64,000 bases of DNA from contig NZ_JABMLE010000002.1 in NCBI RefSeq assembly GCF_013205025.1, positions 452,353-516,352 on the forward strand. The letters run 5' to 3'. The notes beneath the pieces were generated by a model. The model saw nothing but the letters and a program-made list of their open reading frames with translations, was not told the DNA's origin and ran no database searches. This document shows positions 1 through 9,361 of the stretch, piece by piece (the stretch's first letter is position 1; every line of letters begins with the position of its first letter). The translations under genes and the position numbers were made by a program. This DNA comes from Rathayibacter sp. VKM Ac-2857 (GTDB lineage: Bacteria > Actinomycetota > Actinomycetes > Actinomycetales > Microbacteriaceae).

Positions 1-330
1 GGTCGAGTAGGCGCCCGCAGGGCGACGTATCGAGACCCGCCCAGCCGGCCACGGTGGATCTCGATACGCCCGCTCCGCGGGCTACTCGATCAGCAGAGGC
101 GAGTGCGCGACCAGCGCTCCTTGCTGGTCGAGTAGCCGGCCGGAGGGCGACGTATCGAGACCTGCCCGGCTGGGCACGGTGGATCTCGATACGCCCGCTC
201 CGCGGGCTACTCGATCAGCATGGAATTCCGCTCCGCGGACCACTCGATCAGCATGGAAGTCTGCTCCGCGGACCGCTCGATCAGCATGGACTTCCGCGGA
301 GCGGCCTACTCGATACGCACGGCCAGCAGT
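1..330. repeat. Composite inverted repeats plus 33-bp tail array
   Basis: This gap before the first gene is filled with the dispersed repeat family of this genome. Positions 1-95 and 122-220 are two composites: a type 1 module (GGTCGAGTAG ... TATCGAGACC), a short spacer, and a type 2 module in inverse orientation (GGATCTCGATA ... ACTCGATCAGCA). The type 2 tail then recurs: TCGATCAGCATGGA starts at 211, 244 and 277, a 33-bp period, decaying by about 330. Positions 330-439 show no gene, only a short repeated motif rich in GTCAGCGCCCGCGG next to the stop codon of the following gene. Confidence 0.85.
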
Positions 331-439
331 CGCCGCGGGCGCTGACGGGGTGAGCTGCAAGGCGGAGGAGGAAGCGATACCGGCGGTATCGCGCCCGACG
401 ACAACGCCGCAGATCGCCCCGTCAGCGCCCGCGGCGCCG

Positions 440-2455
440 TCAGCGCCCGCGGCGGGCCGTGCCGAAGATGCCTCGGACGACTTCGCGCAACAAGGTCTTC
501 CCGACCGAGGAGCCGAGGACCTCCTCGACGACGGTCTTGTCTCGGCGGGTGGAGCGGGAGCGGGTGGTGGGCGCGGTGCGGCGGCGGGAGCGCTCGGCGG
601 CCTCGTCGGCGCGGCGCTCGGCGGCGGCGCGGTCCTTGGCCCGCTGAGCCGCGGCGCGGGCGTCCTCCTTGGCGCGGCGGGCGTCCTCGGCGGCCTGCTC
701 CTTGGCGCTGCGGGCGGCCTCGGCGGCCTGCTCCTTCACGCGGCGGGCGTCCTCCTCCGCCCGCTCCTCGGCGGCGGCGCGGGCCTCCTCGGCGTCGGCG
801 GCCGCGTCGAGGCGGCGGGTGAGGATCTCGCGGGCGGAGTCGCGGTCGAGCGGGGTGCCGTAGCGGGCGAGCAGCGGGGAGCGCTGGACGCTCGCCTCCC
901 GCTCGGCCTCGGGGGTCGGCGCCATCGAGCCGCGCGGGGCCCGGAGCCGGGTCCAGGCGACCGGGGTCGGCGCGCCGCGCTCGTTCATCACCGTGACGAT
1001 CGCCTCGCCGATGGGGAGCGCCTGCAGCACCTCGCCGAGGTCGTAGTCGCTCTCGGGGTAGGTCGAGACCGTGGCGCGCAGGGCCTTCGCGTCGTCGGGG
1101 GTGTGCGCGCGCAGCTGGTGCTGGATCCGCGAGCCGAGCTGGGCGAGCACGTCGCTCGGCACGTCCTTCGGGGTCTGCGTCACGAAGACGATGCCGACGC
1201 CCTTCGAGCGGATCAGCCGGACGGTCTGCGTGATCGCTGCGAGGAAGTCCTTCGAGGCGTCGCGGAAGAGCAGGTGCGCCTCGTCGAAGAAGAAGACCAG
1301 CTTCGGCCGGTCGAGGTCGCCGACCTCGGGCAGGTCGTTGAAGAGGTCGGCGAGCAGCCACATCAGGAACGTGGAGAACGGCGCGGGCTTGTCCGCGACT
1401 CCGGGGACCTCGAGCAGGCTGACGACGCCACGGCCGTCGGGTGCGAGGCGGAGGAACTCGGCGGTGTCGATCTCGGGCTCGCCGAAGAAGACGTCGGCGC
1501 CCTGGTCGGCGAAGGCGATCAGCTCGCGCAGGATCACGCCCGCGGTGGCCTTCGAGAGCCCGCCGAGCTCGGCCAGCTCGGCCTTGCCCTCGTCGCCGAC
1601 GAGGTAGGTGAGGACGGCGCGCAGGTCCGAGAGGTCGACGAGGGGCAGCCCGGCGCTCTCGGCGTAGTGGAAGACCAGGCCGAGGCTCGACTCCTGGGTG
1701 TGGTTGAGGCCGAGGACCTTCGCCAGCAGCAGGGCGCCGAAGCCGGTGACGGTCGCGCGGACGGGGACGCCGGTGCCGACGCCGCCGAGCGCGAAGTACT
1801 CCGCGGGAGCCGCCTCGGGGGTCCAGTCCTGACCAATGGTGCGGGTGCGGGCGAGCAGCTTCTCGTCGGGGGTGCCGGGGGTCGCGAGTCCGGACAGGTC
1901 GCCCTTGATGTCGGCGGCGAAGACGGGGACGCCGTGCGCGGAGAGCTGCTCGGCGAGGACCTGGAGCGTCTTGGTCTTGCCGGTGCCGGTCGCGCCGACG
2001 ACGAGGCCGTGGCGGTTGAGCATCCCGAGCGGGATGCGGACGGGCACGTCGGCGCGGGCGTCGCCGTTGACCAGCGCGCCGATCTCGAGGGCGGGGCCGG
2101 CGAAGGCGTAGCCGGCGCGGACGGCGTCGACGGCGGACTCGGCGAGGGGGCCGGGGGTGGGGGCCGGTGCCGGTGAGGATGTAGGTGCCGCGGCAAGTGC
2201 GGGAGCCAGAGCGGGCGCCTCGACAGGCGCGGGCACAGCGGCGGGCGCGGGCCCCTCCCCCGGCCCGCCGTCGACGAGCCGCACGTCGTCGACGACCGCG
2301 GTCGCCTCCTCCGGACCGCTCACCGCCTCGAGGGCGGCGGCGGCCGCCTCGGCGCGGGCGAGTGCCTCCGCGGCCTCGGCCTGCAGTCGTCGGGCGGCCT
2401 CCAGGGCCGTGCGTGCGTCGTCCCTCGCCGAGGCGAGCCCGTCGTCGTTGCTCAT
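440..2455 (-). CDS. HerA-like ATPase (DUF853 family)
   Basis: A 671-residue P-loop ATPase of the HerA/FtsK superfamily, DUF853 branch (E. coli YjgR type), probably a DNA-pumping or helicase-like motor; its physiological role is not established. Walker A GATGTGKT lies at residues 154-161 and a Walker B strand ending in FFFDEAH sits near residue 375, followed by the conserved stretch VTQTPKDVPSDVLAQLGSR. The core is flanked by a 110-residue Ala/Glu- then Pro-rich N-terminal extension and a C-terminal Ala/Glu/Lys/Arg-rich coiled-coil region (roughly 545-640). The start ATG has no Shine-Dalgarno sequence, but TAGGCT lies exactly 6 nt upstream, suggesting a leaderless mRNA. Identity of the family is secure; function is inferred. 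Confidence 0.9.
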   Translation of the reverse strand: MSNDDGLASARDDARTALEAARRLQAEAAEALARAEAAAAALEAVSGPEEATAVVDDVRLVDGGPGEGPAPAAVPAPVEAPALAPALAAAPTSSPAPAPTPGPLAESAVDAVRAGYAFAGPALEIGALVNGDARADVPVRIPLGMLNRHGLVVGATGTGKTKTLQVLAEQLSAHGVPVFAADIKGDLSGLATPGTPDEKLLARTRTIGQDWTPEAAPAEYFALGGVGTGVPVRATVTGFGALLLAKVLGLNHTQESSLGLVFHYAESAGLPLVDLSDLRAVLTYLVGDEGKAELAELGGLSKATAGVILRELIAFADQGADVFFGEPEIDTAEFLRLAPDGRGVVSLLEVPGVADKPAPFSTFLMWLLADLFNDLPEVGDLDRPKLVFFFDEAHLLFRDASKDFLAAITQTVRLIRSKGVGIVFVTQTPKDVPSDVLAQLGSRIQHQLRAHTPDDAKALRATVSTYPESDYDLGEVLQALPIGEAIVTVMNERGAPTPVAWTRLRAPRGSMAPTPEAEREASVQRSPLLARYGTPLDRDSAREILTRRLDAAADAEEARAAAEERAEEDARRVKEQAAEAARSAKEQAAEDARRAKEDARAAAQRAKDRAAAERRADEAAERSRRRTAPTTRSRSTRRDKTVVEEVLGSSVGKTLLREVVRGIFGTARRGR

Positions 2456-2461
2456 GGCCTC

Positions 2462-2467
2462 AGCCTA
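2462..2467 (-). promoter_or_regulatory. Candidate leaderless -10 box (HerA-like gene)
   Basis: TAGGCT on the minus strand ends exactly 6 nt before the ATG of the HerA-like gene, and no ribosome binding site lies between. This is the spacing expected if transcription starts at the A of the start codon. Confidence 0.5.
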
Positions 2468-2560
2468 GGGTCGCGGCACCGACGGAGCCCGGCCCGCCCC
2501 GGCCGGATCCGCGCGCACTCCGGATCGGCCCATGTCCCGCCGGGCCGACCGCGCTCCCGC

Positions 2561-3829
2561 TCAGTCCTCGCGGACGTGCCACGGCTGGCCGTAGCCGCCC
2601 TCGTCGAGCGGGCGGGCCATCAGCTCGAGGAACGGCTCGGCGTCGAACGCCTCCGGCCCGAGCACCCCGGAGCCCGACCAGGCGCCGGTCGCGAGCAGCT
2701 CGAGGGCGATCACCGGGTTGAGCGCGGTCTGCCAGACCACGCACTGCGTACCGTACTCGGCCATCGTCCACTCGTTGTCGCTGACGTGGTAGAGGTACAC
2801 CTCGCGGTGCTCGCCGTCCTTGGAGCCGGAGACCCAGAGGCCCGCGCAGGTCTTGCCGGTCATCCGCGGGCCGATGCTCGCCGGGTCGGGCAGGCCGGCG
2901 GCGACCACGTCGCGCGGCGAGACCAGCACGGGACCGTCGGCGGAGCGGACCCGGACCGGCTCGGTGCGGTCGAGTCCGAGCAGGTTGAGCGTGCGGAGGA
3001 CGCCGATGAACTCGGCGCCGAGGCCGTACTTGAAGGTGACCCGCTTCGCGTCGAGCCAGCGCGGCATCAGCAGCACCTCCTCGTGCTCGACGTTGACGCA
3101 CTCGACGGGGCCGATCCCCTCGGGGAACTCGAACACCTCCGGCTCGGAGAACGGCGGCGTCGTGAACCAGCCGCGGTCCTTCTCGAAGATCACCGGCGGG
3201 TTCAGGCACTCCTCGATGGTCGTCCAGATCGAGAACGAGGGCGCGAAGATCTCGGCGCCGGAGTCGTCGCGGACGACGAGGTTCGCGCCGTCGCGGACGC
3301 CCAGCTCGTCGATCTCGTCGAAGAGGTGGTCGGCGGCGTAGCGGGCGAAGACGTCGGAGAGCCCGGGCTCGACGCCCATCCCGACCAGGGCGAGGCGGCC
3401 GGCGGCCTCCCACTCCGGGACGGCGGCGAACTGCTCGTCGCCGAGCTTGAGGCCGGTCTTGGCGTGCGGCTCCTCGGGGTGCGGCCGGGAGAGGCTCATC
3501 GCCATGTCGAGGTAGTCGGCGCCCGCGGCGAGGGCGCCCGCGAAGATCGTCGGCACGAAGGACGGCTCGACCGCGTTCATCACGTGGGTGGCACCGTGCG
3601 CGCGGGCGACGGTCTCGACGTTCTCGGCGTCGGAGGCGTCGATGCGCGCGGCCACGAAGCGGTTCTCGACGCCGTCGGCGCCGTGCCGCTCGAGGATCCA
3701 GGCGACGGTGCGCTCGGCCCGGGCGAGCTCGTAGTCGCAGACGATGATCTGCTCGAAGAAGGTGCGGCGGGCGGCGATCTTCGCGAAGGCGTCGCCGACG
3801 CCGCCGGCGCCGACCAGGAGGATTCTCAT
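2561..3829 (-). CDS. Saccharopine dehydrogenase-like oxidoreductase
   Basis: A 422-residue NAD(P)-dependent oxidoreductase of the saccharopine dehydrogenase / carboxynorspermidine dehydrogenase superfamily. The N-terminus opens with a Rossmann nucleotide-binding motif (LLVGAGGVGDAFAKIA, residues 4-19), followed by an acidic strand end (VCDYELARAERT). The central GMGVEPGLSDVFARY is typical of the family. Substrate cannot be read from the sequence; lysine biosynthesis through saccharopine is not expected in actinobacteria, so a diamino- or polyamine-type substrate is possible but unproven. The start ATG lacks a Shine-Dalgarno sequence and is preceded at 6 nt by TACGGT, so a leaderless transcript is likely. 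Confidence 0.85.
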   Translation of the reverse strand: MRILLVGAGGVGDAFAKIAARRTFFEQIIVCDYELARAERTVAWILERHGADGVENRFVAARIDASDAENVETVARAHGATHVMNAVEPSFVPTIFAGALAAGADYLDMAMSLSRPHPEEPHAKTGLKLGDEQFAAVPEWEAAGRLALVGMGVEPGLSDVFARYAADHLFDEIDELGVRDGANLVVRDDSGAEIFAPSFSIWTTIEECLNPPVIFEKDRGWFTTPPFSEPEVFEFPEGIGPVECVNVEHEEVLLMPRWLDAKRVTFKYGLGAEFIGVLRTLNLLGLDRTEPVRVRSADGPVLVSPRDVVAAGLPDPASIGPRMTGKTCAGLWVSGSKDGEHREVYLYHVSDNEWTMAEYGTQCVVWQTALNPVIALELLATGAWSGSGVLGPEAFDAEPFLELMARPLDEGGYGQPWHVRED

Positions 3830-3835
3830 GCAACC

Positions 3836-3841
3836 ACCGTA
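3836..3841 (-). promoter_or_regulatory. Candidate leaderless -10 box (saccharopine DH-like gene)
   Basis: TACGGT on the minus strand sits 6 nt before the start codon, without an intervening ribosome binding site. Confidence 0.5.
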
Positions 3842-3917
3842 GCGACGGAATCACTCGTGGTTCAAGGTCTAGACCGCGGTAATCGGGAGGCGGAGCGGAT
3901 CTGCACGACGGAATCCG

Positions 3918-6900
3918 TCACTCCTGCTCCGTCTCCTCCGCGATCTCGAGGAGGCGGATGAAGCGCGAGAGCCGCTCGAGCGCCGCCATCGAGGTGGGCG
4001 GCGACGCGGCGAGCGCAGGCGAGTGCACGAGGAACGCGGCCCACTTCGCCCGCGAGATCGCGACGTTCAGCCGGTTGGGCAGCAGCAGGAACTCGAGCCC
4101 GCGCGGGACGTCGGCGCCGGAGGACGCGGCGAGCGAGACGATCGCGACGACCGCCTCCCTGCCCTGGAAGAGGTCGACGGTGCCGACCAGCGTCTCCTCG
4201 AGCCCGGCCGCGTCGAGGGCCTCGCGGAGCAGGGCGCCCTGCGCGTTGTAGGGGGCGACGACGATGACGTCCGCGGCGGTGAGGGCGCGCTCGCCGTGCT
4301 CGTCGGTCCAGGCGCGGCCGACCATGCTCAGGGCGATCTCGACGACGCGGCGCGCCTCGTCCGGCGACAAGGTGGTGTCGCCGGCGTGCACGACCGGCAC
4401 CGCGTGCAGCCCGGGCGCGACGCCGTCGAGCCGGCGCTGCTCCGGGGCGCGGGAGGAGAGGGCGCCCTCGTAGGAGAGCTCGGAGACGGCGGCGGCGAGC
4501 GCGGGGTGCATCCGGTAGGTCTGCGCGAGGAAGTAGCCGAAGGCGGGCGGCAGGACGTCGTGGCCGGCGGCGAGCCAGCCGAGCGCCGACTCGTCGACCG
4601 GCTCCGGGTGCGAGCCCTGGCTGACCTGCGGGAGCTGCTGCGGGTCGCCGAGGAGGAGCACGCGCTCGGCGGCGATCGCGGAGGCGATGGTGGGCGCGAG
4701 CGAGAACTGCCCTGCCTCGTCGATCACCAGCAGGTCGAGCGAGCGGCGCGGGACGCTGCCCGCGTTGGCGAAGGTCCAGGCGGTGCCGCCGACGACGCAG
4801 CCGCCGCCCTCGGCGAGCGCGGCGAGGGCCGCGCCGTTCTTCACCGGCGTCCAGGCGACGGCGGCGAGCGCCTCCGCGGAGCTGCCGGCCTTGGGCACCT
4901 TCGCGACCCGGGCGCGGTCGACCCCCTTCGCGACGACCGCGGTCAGCACGTTCTCGACGACGGAGTGCGACTGCCCGACGACGCCGATCCGCCAGCCGTG
5001 CTCCTTCACGAGCCGCGCGACGACGTGCGAGCCGACGTAGGTCTTGCCGGTGCCGGGCGGGCCCTGGACGGCGAGCGTCGCGCGCTCGAGGCCGAGCAGG
5101 GTCTCGACGACCGCGGTGATGACGTCGTCGCCCTGCACCGGCGCCACGACGGCCGGCGGAACTCGCCGGAGCACGTCGAGCGCGGGGTCGGCGAGCAGGG
5201 CGGGCAGGGCGTCGAGCACCTGGCCGCCCCACTCCGCGATCGCCTCGGGCTGCGGGGCGGCCCGGGGCGGCGGCGCGGGCGCGAGGGCGATCGGGACGTC
5301 GTCGTGCGGGTCCTCCCCCGCCCGCAGGCCCTCCTTGAGCAGCAGCACGATCTGCTCGCCGTCGTCGGACGCGGCGAGGATCTCGGCGCGGTCGGAGGCT
5401 CCGCGCATCCCCGGACCGGGCGACGGCGCTCCGGGCGGCGCCGGCGTGTCGTAGACGAGGAACGGCTTGGCGCCGATGCTCAGCCGGCTGCCCGGAGCGA
5501 GGCGGCCGAGGATCCGCAGCTCGCGGGAGAGGGTGCGCGCCCTGGCCGGCGTCGACCAGTCGCGGACGACCTCGACCCGCTCGACGACGACCACGTCGCG
5601 GGCGTCGGCCCAGTCGTCGAGCGGCTGGCGCAGGCGGTCGAAGTGCTCCTGCCAGAAGGTCTTCGCCTCGCGGCGGTGGTAGTCGATCGCCGCACCGGCG
5701 AGGGCGAGGGCGGTCTGGTCGGGGGTGCGGTCGCGCGGCTCGACGCCCTCGACCTCGGCGAGGAGGGCGACGGCGACCGGGTCCGGCTCGCGCGGGACGG
5801 GCAGGTCGACGTCGACGAGCGGGAGCGGCTCCTCCTCGCGGGCGGGGACGAGCGAGCGCAGCCAGTCGCGCAGGCGCAGGGTGCTGCGGCAGTCGTAGGC
5901 GTTGTACTCGCCGATCTCGGCGAGACGGCGCTCGCCCTCGCGGCGGTCGGCCTCGGCCTTCGCGGGATCCGCCTCCGCCGTCGCCGGGTCCCGGTCGGCC
6001 CGCTGCAGCAGCGCCCGCGCCTCGACGTACTCGGTGATGCTGTCGGCCGCGTTCGTCACTCCCTCGGTGTCGCGCGCCTCCTCGCCCATGTAGAGCGGCT
6101 CGAGCTTCTTGATCGAGTAGCTGCGCGACCCGACGCGCAGCGCGCGGCGGACGACCGGGTAGAGGTCGACGAGGACGCCGTCGCGCAGGAGCGCGTCGAT
6201 CTCCTCCTCCCCCGTGCCGTGCCGCTGTGCGAGCGAGAGCAGGTGGCTGCGCTCGTAGGAGGCGTAGTGGTACACGTGCATCCGCGGGAAGCGCGCCCGC
6301 CGCTCGCGGAGCAGGGCGAGGAAGTCGACGAGGGCGCGGCGCTCGGCCGCGAGGTCGTGCGCCCAGAACGCGGTGAAGGCCTCGTCCTCGTCGACCATGC
6401 CGAAGAGGTAGTCGAGGCCCCACTGGCCGTCCTCCGCGTGCAGCGGGTCGCCCTCGAAGTCGAAGAAGAGGTCGCCCGGGTCGGAGGCGGGCAGGGCGGT
6501 CAACACGGAGGCGTCGACGACCTCGACGACGGGGACGTGGTCGGCGGAGGCCTCGGTGGCGAGCTGCAGGCGGGCCTGGGAGCGCAGCGTCTCGGCGGCC
6601 CCGGCGCTCATCCCGGGGACCGGCCCCTCGCTGACCGCGAGCGCGTCGAGGGTGGTGATGCCGGCGGCGGCGAGCTTCGCGCGCTGGTCGAGCCGCATCC
6701 CGGCGACGAGGATCGGGTCGCGGTGCGCCTGCACCTCCGGGGCGCAGAGGCCGCAGCGGCCGCAGGCGGTGACGCGCGGGTCGCCCCAGGCGACGGGCTC
6801 GGTCGCGGCGAGGTGCTCCTCGAGGACGGCGCGCAGGCGGGCGCGCTGCACCCGCTGCACGGGGGCGATCATCGCGAGGTCGTGGCTGGTGGTCGTGCCG

Positions 6901-7403
6901 TCGCCGAGGACGAGGTGGACCTTCTCGCCCACGCGGATCCCCCGCGCCGCCATCTGCTCGGCGTACGCGGCGAGCTGCAGCAGCGCGGGGATCTTCGCGT
7001 GCCGGGCGAGCTTGGTGTCGTAGACCTCGTAGGCGCCGTCCTCGGTGCGGAGGAGGAAGTCGGAGAAGCCGATGAAGGTGCCGTCGTAGAAGGTGGCTTG
7101 GTAGAGCACGTCGACGCCCGCGCGCATCGCCTCGACGGCCTCGTCGGCGGCCCGCGCGTAGTCCGCGCGGTCGGGGCGGGCGAACTCGAGGACCTCGTGC
7201 GTGCGCTTCAGCTCGGCGAGGAAGGCGACCTCGTGCTCGTCGCCGAGGACGGCGGTGCGCTGGAGCATCGCGTCCTCCTCGACGACGACGCGGGGCGCTC
7301 GGCCGAGCGTCGCGTCGAGCCGGCGGAGCACCGCCCACTCGCAGGACGACCAGGAGGAGAGATCGGTCGGGCTCGTGACGATGCGGCCGTCCTCGAGATA
7401 CAT
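3918..7403 (-). CDS. TM0106-family RecB-like nuclease / SF1 DNA helicase
   Basis: A 1161-residue fusion of nuclease and helicase domains. The N-terminal part (about 1-300) is RecB/Cas4-like, with a four-cysteine-type cluster CGRCGLC near residue 215 that may bind Fe-S. Near residue 314 FFDFEGDPL begins a predicted RNase H-like (YprB-type) exonuclease domain. The C-terminal third is a Upf1/Dna2-like SF1 helicase: Walker A GPPGTGKT near residue 785, Walker B IDEAGQF near 893, the GDPQQLPQV motif, then VDLFQGREA and LNVAISRAKWA. Its likely job is processing of DNA ends or flaps, inferred from family resemblance. A GGAGGGAG ribosome binding site supports the ATG start. The gene is separated by 83 bp from the divergent MTHFR-like gene. 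Confidence 0.88.
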   Translation of the reverse strand: MYLEDGRIVTSPTDLSSWSSCEWAVLRRLDATLGRAPRVVVEEDAMLQRTAVLGDEHEVAFLAELKRTHEVLEFARPDRADYARAADEAVEAMRAGVDVLYQATFYDGTFIGFSDFLLRTEDGAYEVYDTKLARHAKIPALLQLAAYAEQMAARGIRVGEKVHLVLGDGTTTSHDLAMIAPVQRVQRARLRAVLEEHLAATEPVAWGDPRVTACGRCGLCAPEVQAHRDPILVAGMRLDQRAKLAAAGITTLDALAVSEGPVPGMSAGAAETLRSQARLQLATEASADHVPVVEVVDASVLTALPASDPGDLFFDFEGDPLHAEDGQWGLDYLFGMVDEDEAFTAFWAHDLAAERRALVDFLALLRERRARFPRMHVYHYASYERSHLLSLAQRHGTGEEEIDALLRDGVLVDLYPVVRRALRVGSRSYSIKKLEPLYMGEEARDTEGVTNAADSITEYVEARALLQRADRDPATAEADPAKAEADRREGERRLAEIGEYNAYDCRSTLRLRDWLRSLVPAREEEPLPLVDVDLPVPREPDPVAVALLAEVEGVEPRDRTPDQTALALAGAAIDYHRREAKTFWQEHFDRLRQPLDDWADARDVVVVERVEVVRDWSTPARARTLSRELRILGRLAPGSRLSIGAKPFLVYDTPAPPGAPSPGPGMRGASDRAEILAASDDGEQIVLLLKEGLRAGEDPHDDVPIALAPAPPPRAAPQPEAIAEWGGQVLDALPALLADPALDVLRRVPPAVVAPVQGDDVITAVVETLLGLERATLAVQGPPGTGKTYVGSHVVARLVKEHGWRIGVVGQSHSVVENVLTAVVAKGVDRARVAKVPKAGSSAEALAAVAWTPVKNGAALAALAEGGGCVVGGTAWTFANAGSVPRRSLDLLVIDEAGQFSLAPTIASAIAAERVLLLGDPQQLPQVSQGSHPEPVDESALGWLAAGHDVLPPAFGYFLAQTYRMHPALAAAVSELSYEGALSSRAPEQRRLDGVAPGLHAVPVVHAGDTTLSPDEARRVVEIALSMVGRAWTDEHGERALTAADVIVVAPYNAQGALLREALDAAGLEETLVGTVDLFQGREAVVAIVSLAASSGADVPRGLEFLLLPNRLNVAISRAKWAAFLVHSPALAASPPTSMAALERLSRFIRLLEIAEETEQE

Positions 7404-7474
7404 GCGACTCCCTCCGGGGCCGCCGGGCGACGACCGCCTCCAGGGTAGGGCGACCCTCCGACACCGGCGCGTGC

Positions 7475-7480
7475 GAGGCT
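7475..7480 (+). promoter_or_regulatory. Candidate leaderless -10 box (MTHFR-like gene)
   Basis: GAGGCT is followed by 6 nt (GGGCGG) and the GTG start codon. It is a weaker match to TANNNT than others in this window but has the same spacing. Confidence 0.35.
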
Positions 7481-7486
7481 GGGCGG

Positions 7487-8260
7487 GTGACCAGCGCGCG
7501 CTTCGAGATCATCCCGTCGGACGGCATCGGCGAGGAGGCCGAGCGGGCCTTCCCGGATCCGGCCGCGGTGACGCTGACCGTCACGAGCCTGCCGAAGCAC
7601 GGGACGGAGCGGACGATCGACGCCGCGGTGGAGCTGGCCGGCCGGGGCTTCCGGGTCGTGCCGCACCTCGCAGCGCGGAACGTCGAAGGGCGCGATGCGC
7701 TGGAGCGGGCGCTCGGGCGGATGGGGGACGCGGGGATCGACGAGGCGTTCGTGATCTCGGGCGATGCCAGGAGCGCCTCCGGCAGCTACTCGACGTCGCT
7801 CGAGCTGATCCGCGACGCGCGCGAGCTGCGGCCCGAGCTGGCCGTCGACATCGCCGGGTATCCGGAGGGGCACCCGCACCTCTCGGAGGAGAGCATCGCG
7901 AAGCACCTGCGCGAGCGGGCGCCCTACATCCGCGGGATCGTCACGCAGATGTGCTTCGACGTCGACGCGGTGGTCCGCTACGCCGACGGGCTGCGCGCGG
8001 ACGGGATCGAGGCGGAGCTGTGGGCCGGGGTCCCGGGGCCGGTCGAGCGGGCGCGGCTGCTGTCGCTCGGCGCGCGGATCGGCGTGGGGTCGTCACTCGG
8101 CTTCCTGAAGCGGAGCTCCTCGGTGGCGGGCGGGCTGCTGCGCGGCCGCCGCTTCGACCCGTCCGCGTTCGTCGCGCGCCTGGAGGCCGCCGCGGGCGAC
8201 CGCCTCGCGGGCCTGCACGTCTACACCTTCAACGAGCTGGACGGCCTGCGCGCGTTCTGA
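7487..8260 (+). CDS. Methylenetetrahydrofolate reductase-like protein
   Basis: A 257-residue protein with the TIM-barrel layout of the MetF/MTHFR family: an early IIPSDG segment, LTVTSLPKHGTERTIDAA, VVPHLAARN and VISGDA, and the later TQMCFDVDAVVRYAD, which resembles the flavin/folate-binding strand of MetF. It is slightly shorter than classical MetF (about 290 residues) and resembles actinobacterial paralogues annotated as methylenetetrahydrofolate reductase; whether it reduces methylene-THF or serves another C1 pathway is not clear. The start is GTG with no obvious ribosome binding site. It converges on the PAP2 gene with a 59-bp palindrome between them that could terminate both. Confidence 0.75.
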   Translation: MTSARFEIIPSDGIGEEAERAFPDPAAVTLTVTSLPKHGTERTIDAAVELAGRGFRVVPHLAARNVEGRDALERALGRMGDAGIDEAFVISGDARSASGSYSTSLELIRDARELRPELAVDIAGYPEGHPHLSEESIAKHLRERAPYIRGIVTQMCFDVDAVVRYADGLRADGIEAELWAGVPGPVERARLLSLGARIGVGSSLGFLKRSSSVAGGLLRGRRFDPSAFVARLEAAAGDRLAGLHVYTFNELDGLRAF

Positions 8261-8268
8261 CCCCCTCC

Positions 8269-8327
8269 GCGAGATGCCACTTGTGAGCGGCTTTCGCGGC
8301 GTGTCGCGCTCATAAGTGGCATCTCGC
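8269..8327. repeat. 59-bp palindromic repeat, copy 1
   Basis: The arms GCGAGATGCCACTTGTG and (T)AAGTGGCATCTCGC flank an asymmetric centre, CTTTCGCGGCGTGTCGCG. Two further copies, also exactly 59 bp, lie at 54871-54929 and 57586-57644. Here it sits between two convergent genes and could act as a bidirectional terminator. The inner arms (GAGCG/CGCTC) differ from the other copies (CACGC/GCG(T)) in a pair-preserving way. Confidence 0.85.
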
Positions 8328-8335
8328 AGTGGGGA

Positions 8336-9118
8336 TCAGCGCGTGCGCCGGACCCAGATGGGCGGGTGCGGGAGCTCGGACTCGGTGCGGAGGCGGCCGG
8401 CGAGCGGAGCCCAGACGATCAGGGCGACGGCGAGGCCGAGGAGTAGGCCGCCGATGGTGTCGGTGAGCCAGTGCGCGCCGAGGTAGGTGCGGCTGGCCAT
8501 CATCGCGACGCTGTACAGGAAGCCGGCGATCCAGACCCAGAGCAGCGGGAAGACCAGGGCAAGCACCATCGCCGTGGTCGAGGCGTTCGCGGTGTGCCCG
8601 GAGGGGAAGGAGCCGTAGTCGCTGGTGACCAGCATGTCCTCGGGGCGGGCGCGGCCGACCAGCTCCTTCACGAGCTGGGTGGCGCCGACGCTGACGAGGG
8701 CGGCGATCGCGTAGTAGAGGGCGGCCCAGCGCCGGCGGAAGACGAGCAGCACGATGATGATCGCGACCGGGATGATCGCCGTGCCGACGATGCCGGCGCC
8801 GACGGTGTTCATGATGAGCGCCGGGACGTCCCAGACGCTCGAGCGGTGCTCGACGATCTCGTCCATCCACTCGACGTCGAACGAGAACGCGCTGGTGGGG
8901 CGGAAGGCGATGATCACGGCCAGGACGATCGTCACGATCAGGGCGATCGAGGCGGAGATCAGCGGCCAGCGGCGCGAGACGTGGTGGGCGGCCTCCGTCG
9001 TGAGCACCTTCGAGACGACGTCGTCGGAGGGGGCGTGCTGGTGGATCCGCTCGCGCTGCACGGCATCGGGCTGCGCGACGCCGCGCTCGGTCGACAGGGG
9101 GTCGGGGCGAGGATCCAT
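8336..9118 (-). CDS. PAP2-family membrane phosphatase
   Basis: An integral membrane phosphatase of the PAP2 / type 2 phosphatidic acid phosphatase superfamily, acting on lipid phosphates or undecaprenyl pyrophosphate at the membrane. All three signature motifs are visible: KELVGRARP, then YGSFPSGHTAN, then SRTYLGAHWLTD with the catalytic histidine and aspartate. About six hydrophobic segments are present, as usual. The chosen start, ATG at 9118, is preceded at 6 nt by CATCAT and gives 260 residues; a GTG at 9148 would add 10 residues and cannot be excluded. The substrate is not determinable from sequence. Confidence 0.88.
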   Translation of the reverse strand: MDPRPDPLSTERGVAQPDAVQRERIHQHAPSDDVVSKVLTTEAAHHVSRRWPLISASIALIVTIVLAVIIAFRPTSAFSFDVEWMDEIVEHRSSVWDVPALIMNTVGAGIVGTAIIPVAIIIVLLVFRRRWAALYYAIAALVSVGATQLVKELVGRARPEDMLVTSDYGSFPSGHTANASTTAMVLALVFPLLWVWIAGFLYSVAMMASRTYLGAHWLTDTIGGLLLGLAVALIVWAPLAGRLRTESELPHPPIWVRRTR

Positions 9119-9200
9119 CCGGACATGATGCCGCCACGGGGCGTTCACGCGCTGGGGGTTGCGGGCGGGCGCGGTGGGGTCCGGCTCGCGGAATCGTGTC

Positions 9201-9258
9201 CGGCACGTCGGATCGGCGCGTTTCCGCGAGCCAGAGCGGATTCAGCGAGCCGGAGGTC
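9201..9258 (+). repeat. 58-bp CGAGCCGGAGGTC repeat, copy A
   Basis: First of four related elements that start with CGGCACGC-like sequence, contain a first CGCGAGCC and end with a second GCGAGCCGGAGGTC. Here it lies in the gap between the PAP2 and MFS genes. Confidence 0.6.
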
Positions 9259-9292
9259 ATGCGGTGGCACCTTCAGCACGCGGGACGCGCTC

Positions 9293-9349
9293 CGGCACGC
9301 CCGAATCCGAGGATCCGGCGAGCCGGGGCGGTTCCGCGAGCCGGAGGTC
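9293..9349 (+). repeat. 58-bp CGAGCCGGAGGTC repeat, copy B
   Basis: Second copy, in the same orientation and 34 bp after copy A. It ends with TTCCGCGAGCCGGAGGTC a dozen bases from the stop codon of the MFS gene. Confidence 0.6.
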
Positions 9350-9361
9350 CGGCTCGGCGGC

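Noticed and set aside
179-2176. Long plus-strand open frame opposite the HerA-like gene (also 4023-7448, 12777-14411, 45206-48325 and others)
   Set aside because: Shadow frames common in very GC-rich DNA: low-complexity Arg/Ala/Gly products with no domains, opposite genes with clear motifs.
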